64,000 nt of DNA from Clostridiaceae bacterium 14S0207 (GCA_003288255.1 CP026600.1:992001-1056000), one strand, 5' to 3'. Shown: positions 24,288 through 34,139, counted from the first letter of the stretch. Program-made: numbers and translations. The notes: generated from the sequence alone by a model not told the origin.

Positions 24288-26963
24288 ATGGAGAAAAATT
24301 TGAACAAAGAAAAATTGGTTATTTTAGATGGAAATAGTTTAATGTATAGAGCTTTTTTTGCTATGCCAGATCTTACTAATTCAGAAGGGTTACATACTAA
24401 TGCAGTTTATGGCTTTATAAATATGTTGCTTAAAATTAAAAATGAATTTAAACCGGATTACATAGTTACAACCTTTGATAAAAAAGCCCCTACCTTTAGG
24501 CATAAAGAGTATGATGAATACAAAGCTGGTAGAAAGAAAATGCCAGAAGAACTTAGTGAACAAATACCCTTTTTAAGGGAGTTTTTAAAACTTTATGCTA
24601 TAAATATATTTGAAATTGATGGATTTGAAGCGGATGATCTTATAGGAACTTTATCTGTATTTGCAGAAAAACAAGGAATGGAAGTATTTATTGTAACTGG
24701 GGATAAAGATGCTCTACAATTAGCTACAGATAATGTAAAAGTTGTTATCAATAAAAAGGGCATAACAGAAATAAATGTATATGATAGAGAAAAAATCATA
24801 GAAGAAATGGAAATTACGCCAAAGGAATTTATAGATGTTAAAGGGCTTATGGGAGATAAGTCAGATAATATAAAAGGAGTTCCAGGGGTTGGTGAGAAAA
24901 CAGCTTTTAAGCTTATAAAAGAATATCATTCTATTGAAAATGTATTAAATAATATAGATAATCTTAAAGGAAATAAGTTAAAAGAAAATTTGAATACCTA
25001 TAGAGAACAAGCTATTTTTAGTAAAAAACTTGCTACAATAATAACAGAAGTTCCAATTGAAATAGACTTAGAAGAAATTAAATCTAAGGAAGAATTAGAT
25101 CTTAAAGGTATAGAAGAATTATTTGCAAGACTACAATTTAAAACTTTATTTAAAAAACTACCAGAATTAAAAGGTAAAATTGAGGAATTTGATAAAGAAA
25201 ATCATAAAAATTATGTACATGATGAAGAGTCAAGTGAAAATGCTACAGGTAAAATAAAATCTTTAGATGAATATGAAATTCTTGAAATAAACGAAGATGA
25301 TCAATTAAAAAATTTAGTATTAGATTATAATAAAGATTTGTACTTTATATATAGAATGAAAGATGAACATGTTTTATCTAAAATGGAATTAGAAAGTTTA
25401 GAAATAAGACAAGAAAAGAAAATTTATAAAATTAACTTCGAAAAAATTAGTAAAGAAAATATAGTAGAATTAGTAGAATATATTAACAAAAATGAAAATT
25501 TAATTACTCATGGGGTTAAAAACTTTTATACTTTTATGAGAAAGTGTAATTTAAAACCAAGACAAGTTACTTTTGATACAGAAATAGCAGCATATTTAAT
25601 AGATCCGGGTAAAAAAGAGTATGATTTAAAATCTTTAATTGAGGGATTATTTCATATAAGTTTAAATGAAGAATCTGAATTATTACAGATTGTATATTTA
25701 AAAGAACTTTATAATAATTTTAAAGAAACTATAAATATTTTAGAAATGGAAGAATTAATGTATGAAGTAGAACTTCCATTAACTAATGTCATTTCCTCTA
25801 TGGAATATGAAGGATTTAAAGTAGATAAAGAAATGTTAAATTCCTTAGGAGATAAATTTAGTATAGAAATTGATAAAGTTGAAAAAGAAATTTATGAATT
25901 AGCTGGGGAAAAATTTAATATAAAATCCCCTAAACAATTAGGAAAGATCTTATTTGAAAAATTAGATTTACCGGTAATTAAGAAAACAAAAACAGGATAT
26001 TCTACTAATGCAGAAGTATTAGAAAGTTTAAAAGATAAACATGAAATTATAAATAAAATAACATATTATAGACAGCTTACAAAGTTATTCTCAACTTACG
26101 TAGAAGGACTAAAAAATGTAATTGATACAGATAATAAAATTCATTCAAGTTTTAATCAAACAGTTACTACAACAGGAAGACTTTCAAGTACAGAACCTAA
26201 TCTTCAAAATATACCTATAAAATATGAAATGGGAAGAGAAATAAGAAAGGTATTTGTTCCAGAGGGAGAAGCTGTAATATTATCTGCCGATTATTCTCAA
26301 ATAGAATTACGAGTTCTTGCTCATATTTCAGGAGATGAAAATTTAATTAATGCTTTTAAGGAACACAGTGATATACACACTAAGACTGCTTCAGAAGTGT
26401 TTAAAGTACCGTTAGATGAAGTAACCTCTCTTATGAGAAGTAATGCTAAGGCAGTTAACTTTGGAATAGTATATGGAATTGGAGATTTTAGCTTAGCTAA
26501 AGATTTAAATATAAGTAGAAAAGAGGCCAAAACTTATATAGAAGCTTATTTTGCAAGATATCCAAAGGTAAAAGAGTATTTGAATAATATTGTATTAGAA
26601 GCAAAAGAGGATTTAATGGTAAAAACCCTTTTAAATAGAAGAAGATTTATACCTGAAATAGGAAATTCTAAAAAAATGATTGTTGCTTTAGGAGAAAGAC
26701 TTGCAATGAATACTCCTATTCAAGGAAGTGCTGCCGATATAATAAAACTTGCTATGGTGAAAGTATTTAAATCATTACAAGAAAAAAATTTAAAATCGAA
26801 ACTTATTCTTCAAGTTCATGATGAATTAATTTTAAATGTATATAAAGATGAATTAGAATTAGTAAAGCAAATTGTAGATAGTGAAATGGAAAATTCCATG
26901 AATTTAAGTGTATGTTTAGAAGCTGATATGAATATAGGGGATAATTGGTACGAAGCAAAATAG
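24288..26963 (+). CDS. polA: DNA polymerase I
   Basis: Repair and Okazaki-fragment-processing polymerase, 891 residues. The 5'-3' exonuclease domain occupies about 1-300 (LVILDGNSLMYRAFFA, GDKSDNIKGVPGVGEKTA). A vestigial 3'-5' exonuclease domain (about 305-480) lacks the Exo I Asp-x-Glu pair, so proofreading is probably absent, as in Bacillus stearothermophilus Pol I. The polymerase domain has motif A (SADYSQIELRVLAHIS), motif B (RSNAKAVNFGIVYG) and motif C (QVHDELIL). ATG 24288 is chosen because AAGGAGAAAGG precedes it; the frame is open back to 24243. It heads a polA-coaE-transglycosylase unit. Confidence 0.97.
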   Translation: MEKNLNKEKLVILDGNSLMYRAFFAMPDLTNSEGLHTNAVYGFINMLLKIKNEFKPDYIVTTFDKKAPTFRHKEYDEYKAGRKKMPEELSEQIPFLREFLKLYAINIFEIDGFEADDLIGTLSVFAEKQGMEVFIVTGDKDALQLATDNVKVVINKKGITEINVYDREKIIEEMEITPKEFIDVKGLMGDKSDNIKGVPGVGEKTAFKLIKEYHSIENVLNNIDNLKGNKLKENLNTYREQAIFSKKLATIITEVPIEIDLEEIKSKEELDLKGIEELFARLQFKTLFKKLPELKGKIEEFDKENHKNYVHDEESSENATGKIKSLDEYEILEINEDDQLKNLVLDYNKDLYFIYRMKDEHVLSKMELESLEIRQEKKIYKINFEKISKENIVELVEYINKNENLITHGVKNFYTFMRKCNLKPRQVTFDTEIAAYLIDPGKKEYDLKSLIEGLFHISLNEESELLQIVYLKELYNNFKETINILEMEELMYEVELPLTNVISSMEYEGFKVDKEMLNSLGDKFSIEIDKVEKEIYELAGEKFNIKSPKQLGKILFEKLDLPVIKKTKTGYSTNAEVLESLKDKHEIINKITYYRQLTKLFSTYVEGLKNVIDTDNKIHSSFNQTVTTTGRLSSTEPNLQNIPIKYEMGREIRKVFVPEGEAVILSADYSQIELRVLAHISGDENLINAFKEHSDIHTKTASEVFKVPLDEVTSLMRSNAKAVNFGIVYGIGDFSLAKDLNISRKEAKTYIEAYFARYPKVKEYLNNIVLEAKEDLMVKTLLNRRRFIPEIGNSKKMIVALGERLAMNTPIQGSAADIIKLAMVKVFKSLQEKNLKSKLILQVHDELILNVYKDELELVKQIVDSEMENSMNLSVCLEADMNIGDNWYEAK

Positions 26964-26995
26964 AGGAATAAAAGTTATAAATTGAAGGTGAAATA

Positions 26996-27622
26996 ATGAT
27001 TAAAGTAGGTTTAACGGGTGGTATTGGATCGGGAAAAAGTACTGTATCTAATTATCTCAGAAAAAAGAATATCCCTGTTATAGATGCAGATGATATAAGC
27101 AGGAAAATTTATTCTCTATATCCTGAAATAACTGAAACAATTAAAAAAGTATTTGGAGAAAAATATTTTGATTCTAATGGAGAATTAAATAGGAGAAAGC
27201 TTGGAAAAACTATATTTAAATTTAAGGGCAAAAGAAAAAAATTAGAAAAAATAGTTATTCCATATATAAAGAAGGAAATTTTTAATAGAATAAACAACTT
27301 AGAATTAAAAAAAAATCACATATGTATTTTAGATGCACCAACACTGATAGAGAATAATTTACATAAAAAGATGGATGTAAATATTCTAGTATATGTGGAT
27401 TTAAGCACTCAAATAAAACGGGTTATGCATAGAGATAAATTAACATATGAGGAAGTAAAACAAAGAATAGACTCCCAGATTTCTTTAAAAAAGAAAAAGA
27501 AAAAAGTTCAATATTTTATTGACAATGGAGGAGATTTAGAAGATACTTATAAAAAAGTAGAGGAAATTTTACTAGAATTAAAAACTTATAAAAAACACTT
27601 AGGTTCGGGGGATAAGGCATGA
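26996..27622 (+). CDS. coaE: Dephospho-CoA kinase
   Basis: Last enzyme of coenzyme A synthesis; phosphorylates the 3'-hydroxyl of dephospho-CoA using ATP. The 208-residue P-loop kinase has GLTGGIGSGKSTVS at residues 5-18, DADDISRKIY, and LDAPTLIEN in the Walker B region. Position 32 bp after polA is a common arrangement in Firmicutes. GAAGGTGA precedes ATG 26996. The stop overlaps the start of the next gene by 4 bp. Confidence 0.96.
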   Translation: MIKVGLTGGIGSGKSTVSNYLRKKNIPVIDADDISRKIYSLYPEITETIKKVFGEKYFDSNGELNRRKLGKTIFKFKGKRKKLEKIVIPYIKKEIFNRINNLELKKNHICILDAPTLIENNLHKKMDVNILVYVDLSTQIKRVMHRDKLTYEEVKQRIDSQISLKKKKKKVQYFIDNGGDLEDTYKKVEEILLELKTYKKHLGSGDKA

Positions 27623-28191
27623 AGAAGAAGATAATAGCTGTTTTTCTGCTTATAATAATCCTAATAGCGGGATCATTATATATTAATAGAAAACAGATTA
27701 AAAGAAAAATGTATCCAATTACATATTCACAAACAGTTATAGATAGTGCAAAACAATATAATTTGGATCCTTATTTAGTTTTTGGTGTAATAAAAACAGA
27801 AAGTGCATTTAATCCTGATGCCAGATCACACCAAGATGCTATAGGACTTATGCAAATTACAATGCCTACAGGTAAATGGATAGCAGAAAAAATGAAAATG
27901 ACAAACTTTGAAGAAAAAGATCTTTATGATCCTCAAACCAATATAAAGATGGGATGTTGGTATTTAAATAATCTAAAAGAAGAATTTAATCAAGATACAA
28001 CATTAACTTTAGCGGCATACAATGGGGGAAGAGGAAACGTAAATAAATGGCTTAAAAATAAAAAGTATTCTAAGGATGGAAAGAAATTAGAGAGCATTCC
28101 TTATAAAGAAACAGATGAATATGTAAAAAAAGTACAGGTTACTGCCGAAATGTACAGAAAGTTGTATGATTTAAATAAAGTAAACAAATAA
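27619..28191 (+). CDS. Membrane-anchored lytic transglycosylase (SLT domain)
   Basis: A 190-residue peptidoglycan-cleaving enzyme. Residues 4-22 form an N-terminal membrane anchor or uncleaved signal (IIAVFLLIIILIAGSLYI). The SLT domain (about 45-180) has the catalytic Glu in GVIKTESAFNP, then AIGLMQIT and LAAYNGGRGNV, the three classic motifs. It acts outside the membrane on glycan strands. ATG 27619 overlaps the coaE stop by 4 bp, so translation is coupled. An intrinsic terminator follows directly. Confidence 0.93.
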   Translation: MKKKIIAVFLLIIILIAGSLYINRKQIKRKMYPITYSQTVIDSAKQYNLDPYLVFGVIKTESAFNPDARSHQDAIGLMQITMPTGKWIAEKMKMTNFEEKDLYDPQTNIKMGCWYLNNLKEEFNQDTTLTLAAYNGGRGNVNKWLKNKKYSKDGKKLESIPYKETDEYVKKVQVTAEMYRKLYDLNKVNK

Positions 28192-28200
28192 TCAATACTA

Positions 28201-28246
28201 AAAAGCTTGGAATTTTATGCAATTTATAGGATTCTAAGCTCTTTTT
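28201..28246 (+). terminator. Intrinsic terminator of the polA operon
   Basis: AGCTTGGAAT (28204-28213) pairs with ATTCTAAGCT (28231-28240), with one G-U pair, followed by CTTTTT. The flanking A-run extends the stem. Confidence 0.78.
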
Positions 28247-28309
28247 GTTGTATTTAATCGGTTTATGTTGAGATAAAATAAACTAAAAGTTGACAAAATA
28301 TAAAATTAG

Positions 28310-28337
28310 TTGACACAAAGATTAATTGTGATAAAAT
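28310..28337 (+). promoter_or_regulatory. Promoter of the orphan histidine kinase
   Basis: TTGACA (28310-28315), a 16-bp spacer and TAAAAT (28332-28337) with TG one base before it. A second perfect TTGACA lies 20 bp upstream (28290-28295) without a matching -10 element. The start point would be near 28344, leaving an ~80-nt leader. Confidence 0.65.
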
Positions 28338-28426
28338 TTACTCATAAGGTATAAATAATTTTTTTGAATAATATAATGCCGTAGGTATCCATGTACTTAT
28401 TAAAAAATTAGGAAAGGGGAATGTAT

Positions 28427-29593
28427 ATGGAGAGTATCTACAATAATATAAATGAAATAAGTGAAAGTTATAAATTTGTAGAACAATTAAGTGTAGGAGC
28501 TTTTTTGGTTAAAGATGGTAATATAATATATGGAAATAAAATTTTCAATAGTTTAACAAAACTAAAAATGGGAGAGAAACTTATAAGCATAGAAAACGTT
28601 TTCGTACCTTATAAGTTTTTGGAAAATTTAGATAAGTGTTTTTATCAAAAAACTACTAAACGTATTTTTGTATTAAAAGAAATTTTAAAAAGAACCGAGG
28701 ATAGAATTTCTGTAATTACTATTGAAGATTATACACCAAAGATGAAACTTTTAAATAAATATGAAACATTACAAAAAGAAAATATAGATTTAAAAGAAAA
28801 AGTAAACTATGAAAACTCTAAAATAAACTTTTTATACACTGTATCTCACGATTTGAAAAATCCCTTAAATATAATTCTATCTTCTATTCAACTTTTAGAA
28901 AGGAAGCATAGACAAAATAGTGAAGTTGAAGATCTTAAGTATATATATAAATATACAAAAATTATTAAAAGAAATTGTTATAGATTAGTACAACTTATTA
29001 ATAACTGTTTAGATATAAATAAAATAGAAGGTGGATTCTTTGAAATTTTTCCTCAAAGATATGAAGTAGTTAGTGTAATTGAGGATATTACTATGTCTGT
29101 AATCGAATATGCTAAAAGTAAAAATATAACTTTGATTTTTGATACGCAAGTAGAAGAACTATATAGTTGTATAGATGCTAATAAAATAGAAAGAGTATTA
29201 TTAAATTTAATTTCTAATGCAGTAAAGCATACGGATGAAGACGGATATATTTATGTTAATTTATATAGAAATGAAAAGGAATTTATGGTTTCTGTAAAAG
29301 ATACAGGAGAAGGTATAAAGAAGGAGTTAATGGATAACATTTTTGATATGTATAAGCAAGGAAATAACGAAGGCGGAGGAACTGGAATAGGTTTAGCCGT
29401 AGTAAGAAATATAGTTGAACAGCATAAAGGGAAAATTACTGTAGAAAGTGAATATGGAAAAGGAAGTAATTTTATTATGACTTTACCTATTATAGATGAT
29501 AAAAAATCGGAAAAGAAAATTATAAAAAGACATAAAAATAACGAGCTAATCAACATAGAGTTTTCGGATATTACTGATATGCAAGTTAAATAA
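28427..29593 (+). CDS. Cytosolic orphan sensor histidine kinase
   Basis: A 388-residue histidine kinase with no transmembrane segment. The N-terminal ~100 residues resemble a PAS-type sensor fold (SVGAFLVKDGNIIYGN). The phosphorylated His141 lies in TVSHDLKNPLN. The ATPase domain has NLISNAVKH (N box), DTGEGI (G1) and GTGIGLAV (G2). No response regulator gene is adjacent. In clostridia, which lack a full Spo0F/Spo0B relay, cytosolic orphan kinases of this kind often phosphorylate Spo0A; that role is inferred. ATG 28427 is preferred over ATG 28421, which sits directly against the ribosome binding site GGAAAGGGGA. Confidence 0.88.
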   Translation: MESIYNNINEISESYKFVEQLSVGAFLVKDGNIIYGNKIFNSLTKLKMGEKLISIENVFVPYKFLENLDKCFYQKTTKRIFVLKEILKRTEDRISVITIEDYTPKMKLLNKYETLQKENIDLKEKVNYENSKINFLYTVSHDLKNPLNIILSSIQLLERKHRQNSEVEDLKYIYKYTKIIKRNCYRLVQLINNCLDINKIEGGFFEIFPQRYEVVSVIEDITMSVIEYAKSKNITLIFDTQVEELYSCIDANKIERVLLNLISNAVKHTDEDGYIYVNLYRNEKEFMVSVKDTGEGIKKELMDNIFDMYKQGNNEGGGTGIGLAVVRNIVEQHKGKITVESEYGKGSNFIMTLPIIDDKKSEKKIIKRHKNNELINIEFSDITDMQVK

Positions 29594-29674
29594 AAATGAC
29601 ATATTTTTCAGTAGCTAAATTTAAAGCTACGGCATATAAAAGTATTATATAGCAATATAAAAAGGAGAAGTATT

Positions 29675-30124
29675 TTGAAGGAAATAATATTTCAATATGC
29701 TCTTGTAATACTTTTAGTATTTGGTTTAGGATACTTAATATATATAATTAAAGATAAAGGTTTGCAACTATTTGAAGATTACTTTGGATTTACCTATGCT
29801 ATTTTAAATACTCTCCAAAGTGATGAATCCACAAAGGAAAATATGAAAAATATTTTGAGAATGGTATCGGAAGCAGTAAGATATGTGGAAGTAGAATTTT
29901 TAAATTCTCCTAATGAAATAAAAGAACAAAAAGCTTTGAAATTATCGAGAAGTATCATTAGAAATGCAGGATTTGAAAGTCATATAGATGATAACAGTAT
30001 AAGATATTTAATAAGGATCTGTGCAGCTATGCTACCTTGTAAACAAGATGTACAAAATAAAAAATTTGTTAATACAGAATACGATAAAATTTTTGCAAAA
30101 TTAAAGGAAGCCAAAAAAATATAA
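29675..30124 (+). CDS. Membrane-anchored protein of holin LL-H-like architecture, function unknown
   Basis: A 149-residue protein with one N-terminal transmembrane helix (about 6-27, FQYALVILLVFGLGYLIYII) and a charged cytosolic part with MVSEAVRYVEVEFLNSPNEI followed by LIRICAAMLP. This plan resembles phage LL-H-type holins, whose soluble part has an Ala-Val-x-Tyr-x-Glu segment, but no phage genes are near and the match is by eye only. The start is TTG 29675 behind AAAAGGAGAAG. It lies 81 bp after the histidine kinase and may be co-transcribed with it. Confidence 0.6.
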   Translation: MKEIIFQYALVILLVFGLGYLIYIIKDKGLQLFEDYFGFTYAILNTLQSDESTKENMKNILRMVSEAVRYVEVEFLNSPNEIKEQKALKLSRSIIRNAGFESHIDDNSIRYLIRICAAMLPCKQDVQNKKFVNTEYDKIFAKLKEAKKI

Positions 30125-30180
30125 CAACTTTAAATAGAACAACTTTAAATAGAACATTGATAAAACAATATAGAATTATT

Positions 30181-30229
30181 ATATAAGCTAATAAGAGAGG
30201 AAATATAAACTTCTTTTATTAGCTTATAT
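30181..30229. repeat. Long stem-loop without U-tract
   Basis: A perfect 14-bp inverted repeat (30181-30194 with 30216-30229), extended by about five weaker pairs. No U-tract follows on either strand, so it is a poor intrinsic terminator; it may stabilise the 3' end of upstream mRNA. A direct repeat of ACAACTTTAAATAGA occurs twice just before it (30124-30153). Confidence 0.5.
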
Positions 30230-30352
30230 TAACTTATGGATTTTAGTTCATGGTGCTTTAAAATTTTTAAATTTTATGCTATTATAATTAATTGTGAATA
30301 AAATTAGTAAGTAAAAAGTTTTATAGAATAAATTCTTGAACGGAGGATAAAT

Positions 30353-31384
30353 ATGCTTCAACTTATAGAATACAAAGACATAAGTGAAGATCACTTTTTA
30401 ATTGATGTAAGAAGTGAGGGAGAATATAAAGAAGCAACGATAAACGGCTCCTTTAATTTACCTATTTTAAATGATGAAGAAAGAAAATTAATTGGTACTT
30501 TATATAAAGAAAATGTAGAACAAGCTAAAATTTTAGGAGTAAAAATAGGATCAGAAAAGCTACCTGAAATTTTTAATACCGTATTAAAAATATACAAGGG
30601 AAATAAAAATCTTGTATTTTTTTGTGCACGTGGAGGAATGAGAAGTGGTGTTTTAAGTTCTATGTTAGAAGCATTGGGAATAAAGTTATATAAGCTTAAA
30701 GATGGGTATAAGGGCTATAGAAAGTTTGTATTAGAAGCTATTCCTAAGATAAATGAAGATATAACTTATATTGTATTACATGGAAATACAGGTGTAGGAA
30801 AGACAAGAATACTTCATAAATTAATAGAATTAGGTTGTGATGTATTGGATTTAGAAGGATGTGCAAATCATAGAGGTTCTCTTTTAGGGGATGTAGGTCT
30901 TCCTAAAAAACAAAGCCAAAAACAATTTGAGTCTAATCTTTATCATAGTTTAGTGAAAATGAAATCTCCTTTTGTGTTTGTAGAGGCGGAAAGTAGAAGA
31001 ATAGGAAATGTTTTTATACCTCCTTATATTCATGAGAAAATGAAAAATGGTATACATATATTTTTAGATGCATCTCTTAATTTTAGAGCAAAAGTTATTT
31101 TAGAAGAGTATCTAAAAGGAGAAAATGCTAAGGAAGATATTTTAGGATGTTTAGATAAACTAGAAAGATATATATCAAAAGAAAATATTGCTAGGTATAA
31201 GGAACTTGTGCAAAATGATGAATATGAATTTGTAGTAGAAGATCTTATGAAAAAGTATTATGATCCTATGTACACCCATACATCTAATACATATGAATAT
31301 GATTTAAACTTACAAATTACAGATTTAGATAAATGTTCAGAAACGATTTTTAATTGGTATAAAGAAAGTATTGTTAAAAATTAA
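30353..31384 (+). CDS. mnmH: tRNA 2-selenouridine synthase
   Basis: SelU/MnmH replaces sulfur with selenium at the 2-thiouridine wobble base of certain tRNAs, using selenophosphate and a geranylated intermediate. The 343-residue protein has an N-terminal rhodanese domain with catalytic Cys91 in FFCARGGMRSG, and a P-loop GNTGVGKT (144-151) in the C-terminal half. Both are diagnostic. It implies that the genome encodes selenophosphate synthetase (SelD), which is not in this window. GGAGGATAA precedes ATG 30353. No neighbour is clearly linked. Confidence 0.93.
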   Translation: MLQLIEYKDISEDHFLIDVRSEGEYKEATINGSFNLPILNDEERKLIGTLYKENVEQAKILGVKIGSEKLPEIFNTVLKIYKGNKNLVFFCARGGMRSGVLSSMLEALGIKLYKLKDGYKGYRKFVLEAIPKINEDITYIVLHGNTGVGKTRILHKLIELGCDVLDLEGCANHRGSLLGDVGLPKKQSQKQFESNLYHSLVKMKSPFVFVEAESRRIGNVFIPPYIHEKMKNGIHIFLDASLNFRAKVILEEYLKGENAKEDILGCLDKLERYISKENIARYKELVQNDEYEFVVEDLMKKYYDPMYTHTSNTYEYDLNLQITDLDKCSETIFNWYKESIVKN

Positions 31385-31464
31385 CTTGAAGAAGAGAATC
31401 AACATGAAGTTGAATAGAGTCTAAATAAGAAAAGTTATAATTAAAGTAAAGGTGATTACATAAT

Positions 31465-32748
31465 ATGAAAAGAGTATTTTTAAAAAATGGTATAACCTTA
31501 ATTTATAAATATAATCCTAATAATTTAACATCTTTTTCTATAGCCTTTGAAGCTGGTGCCAACTTGGAAAGTGATCCACAGTATTATGGAGTAGCACATG
31601 CACTAGAACATATGGTTTATAAGGGAACTAAAAATTATACTGAAGATGAAATTAATGAGAAATTAGATAAACTTTTTGGATTTAATAATGCCATGACTAA
31701 TTATCCCTATGCAGTTTATTATGGAACTTGCCTTTCAGAAGATTTTGAAGAAGGTATTAAATTATATGGAGATATATTAAAAAATCCGTCTTTAGCAGAA
31801 GAAGGATTTAAAGAAGAAATGAAAGTTATTTTAGAGGAACTAAAAGAGTGGAAAGAAGATTTATATCAGGCTTGTGAAGATGAGGCGTTTTATAATGCTT
31901 TTACTAACAGGAGAATAAAAGAACTAATCATAGGCAATGAACAATCTTTAAAAAATATAGGATTAAATCATATAAAAGAATTTTATGAAAGATATTATAC
32001 TGCGGATAATTGTGTTATTTCGGTTATTTCATCTTTAGATTTTAAAAGGGTTTTAAATTTAGTAGAGGATACATTTAAGGATTTTACAAAAAAATTAAAG
32101 AATAAATCATCTTATATTTTAAATAAAACAGAAAGTATATATGAAGAAAATAAACATGGAACTTTTAAAAGTCAAATAGGTAGTAAGGGTGCAAAGGTTC
32201 AAATTATATATCCTATACATAGCTTAAGCGAAGAGGAAATAAAAGCTTTAAGAGTATTTAATGTGGCTTTTGGAGAAGGAACTAGTAGTTTTACATATGA
32301 TGAAATAAGAACTAAAAAGGGAATTGCTTATGATGTTGGAAGTACTATTAAAAATGAAAAAGGTATAAAAATTTTAAAAATATATTTAGGGACTTCTAAG
32401 GAAAATGCTGAAAAAGCTATTGATATTATATTAAGAAAAACAGAAGAATTAAAAGCTTCAAATACCTATTTTACTCAAAGTAGGATTGAAGAACTTGTAA
32501 AATCCTTGAAGTTAAAAAGAAGTCTTTTATTAGAAAGATCTATTCAGGAAAGTGCAAGTTTAGCTAATTATGAAATAATGTATGGTGATTTTAGAAATAA
32601 AAAGGTTTTTAATAATTTAGTTATAGAGGAAAACTATATATCACCATTATATAAAGAACTTAATGAGTTAGAGAGTATAGATGATAAGATTATAATGGAT
32701 ACCATAAAAAAGGTGTTTCAAAATCCTACTATACAAATACTAGAGTAA
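31465..32748 (+). CDS. M16-family zinc metallopeptidase
   Basis: A 427-residue M16 (pitrilysin/processing-peptidase-like) zinc peptidase. The inverted zinc motif His45-x-x-Glu48-His49 lies in AHALEHMVYKGT, with the third ligand expected in the VILEELKEWKED segment about 75 residues on. The C-terminal half is the usual second M16 domain. No signal peptide is visible, so it is probably cytosolic. AAAGGTGA precedes ATG 31465. It is a single gene ending at a strong terminator. Confidence 0.92.
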   Translation: MKRVFLKNGITLIYKYNPNNLTSFSIAFEAGANLESDPQYYGVAHALEHMVYKGTKNYTEDEINEKLDKLFGFNNAMTNYPYAVYYGTCLSEDFEEGIKLYGDILKNPSLAEEGFKEEMKVILEELKEWKEDLYQACEDEAFYNAFTNRRIKELIIGNEQSLKNIGLNHIKEFYERYYTADNCVISVISSLDFKRVLNLVEDTFKDFTKKLKNKSSYILNKTESIYEENKHGTFKSQIGSKGAKVQIIYPIHSLSEEEIKALRVFNVAFGEGTSSFTYDEIRTKKGIAYDVGSTIKNEKGIKILKIYLGTSKENAEKAIDIILRKTEELKASNTYFTQSRIEELVKSLKLKRSLLLERSIQESASLANYEIMYGDFRNKKVFNNLVIEENYISPLYKELNELESIDDKIIMDTIKKVFQNPTIQILE

Positions 32749-32753
32749 TAGAT

Positions 32754-32796
32754 AATACTAGGAATATATGAGTTCATATGATATATTCCTAGTATT
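32754..32796. terminator. Intrinsic terminator between convergent genes
   Basis: A perfect 16-bp stem, AATACTAGGAATATAT (32754-32769) with 32781-32796, followed on the plus strand by TAATTTTTA. It serves the M16 gene and possibly the convergent uvsE unit. Confidence 0.8.
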
Positions 32797-32843
32797 TAAT
32801 TTTTATAAGAAAAAATTATAAAATTAATGAGAAATAAAATTTC

Positions 32844-34139
32844 CTAATGATAAAAGTAATATGAGTTTTTAATAATACAAATATCATATTTTTTACTTAA
32901 CTTATAAATATAATTTTTAATTCTTGAGCATAAAGGGTCATTACTTAAAAATTTAGTATCTGATTTATCATGGAGTTCATTAAAATATTTTTTAAATTGA
33001 AGTTCTTCTCTAGAAGTTAATTTATTTTTAAAAAGTCCTTTTAAAAATATTAGAGTTTGTAGAAAGTCTTGTTTATTAATTTTTTTAATAAGTTCCTTAT
33101 CTAAAACGGATAAAAAATCTAATAAATTTGAAAAATTATTTATATCTAAGAAAAAATTATTATAAAAGTTAAAGTTTCTTTCCATAATTTCAAATTTATA
33201 TTTATCTATATAATTTTGTATTAAAGATGTATTTTTAGGATTATTTTTATTTTCAATAGTTTTTATAAGATCTAATACTTTCAAACAGGAGATATCCTTA
33301 TCTTTTACTTCTAGCATTATATCTATATCTAAGTTAAGATTTTTTAGTATCTTATAAAACTCCATAAAATTTTTAGTATATATAAATTTAGAATGAGCAC
33401 CATTTTTTTTATAAGGATCACTATTGGAATAATGAATTTTCATAGGACCATCTTTTGTAGTCCATGTAAGATTAACTAAGTTTAAAATTTCTTCTAAGGA
33501 AAGAGAAGAGGTATTATTAAAAAAATGATGTAAATTATCAAAGATAACTGGTATTTTTAAAATTTTAGATACTTCTAACACATCTTCTATATTATAATTT
33601 CGCTCATCATTTTCTATAACTAATCGTTTCTTAGTACTTTCACTTAAATATTTAAAGTTAGTTATAAAATTCTTTATAGCTTCAGATTTATTATTATATA
33701 CTCCACCTAAATGAAGAATGATTTTGTTTTCATAATTTAAATTAAGAGAATCTAGGAAATTAGTATGATATTCTAGATCTTTTATAGCCTTTTTTACTAC
33801 ATCTGAAGAATTAGAATTTAATACTGTATATTGACCAGGATGCATAGACACTCTTAAATTTTCTTTTTTTATATAGTTTCCTAAATTTTTGAGTTCTTTC
33901 TTAAAGATATGAATCCAGTTAATATTATTTGTAGGATGACTACCTAAAGGAATTATATCAGAACTTATTCTAAATAATTTTATATTATTATCATTATTAT
34001 ATTTAAGTATTTTCCCAAGGTCCATTAAGTTCTCTTTAGCTAAACTTAAAAATTTTTCTTCTGAAAAGTTTTTCAATATAAGACTTCTCGTAGTTTTGGC
34101 ATCAATACATAGGGGAATACACGGATAACCTATTCTCAT
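32844..34139 (-). CDS. uvsE: UV damage endonuclease
   Basis: A 431-residue UvsE/UVDE TIM-barrel endonuclease, which nicks DNA 5' of UV photoproducts and some other lesions. Recognisable parts are MRIGYPCIPLC, FRISSDIIPLGSH, VSMHPGQYTVLNS, LHLGGVYNNK and LVIENDERNY, which provide His, Glu and Asp metal ligands. The C-terminal ~120 residues are a Lys/Asn-rich extension also seen in other Firmicutes members. The gene starts 4 bp after an endonuclease IV-like gene; the two form a DNA-repair operon on the minus strand. Confidence 0.92.
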   Translation of the reverse strand: MRIGYPCIPLCIDAKTTRSLILKNFSEEKFLSLAKENLMDLGKILKYNNDNNIKLFRISSDIIPLGSHPTNNINWIHIFKKELKNLGNYIKKENLRVSMHPGQYTVLNSNSSDVVKKAIKDLEYHTNFLDSLNLNYENKIILHLGGVYNNKSEAIKNFITNFKYLSESTKKRLVIENDERNYNIEDVLEVSKILKIPVIFDNLHHFFNNTSSLSLEEILNLVNLTWTTKDGPMKIHYSNSDPYKKNGAHSKFIYTKNFMEFYKILKNLNLDIDIMLEVKDKDISCLKVLDLIKTIENKNNPKNTSLIQNYIDKYKFEIMERNFNFYNNFFLDINNFSNLLDFLSVLDKELIKKINKQDFLQTLIFLKGLFKNKLTSREELQFKKYFNELHDKSDTKFLSNDPLCSRIKNYIYKLSKKYDICIIKNSYYFYH

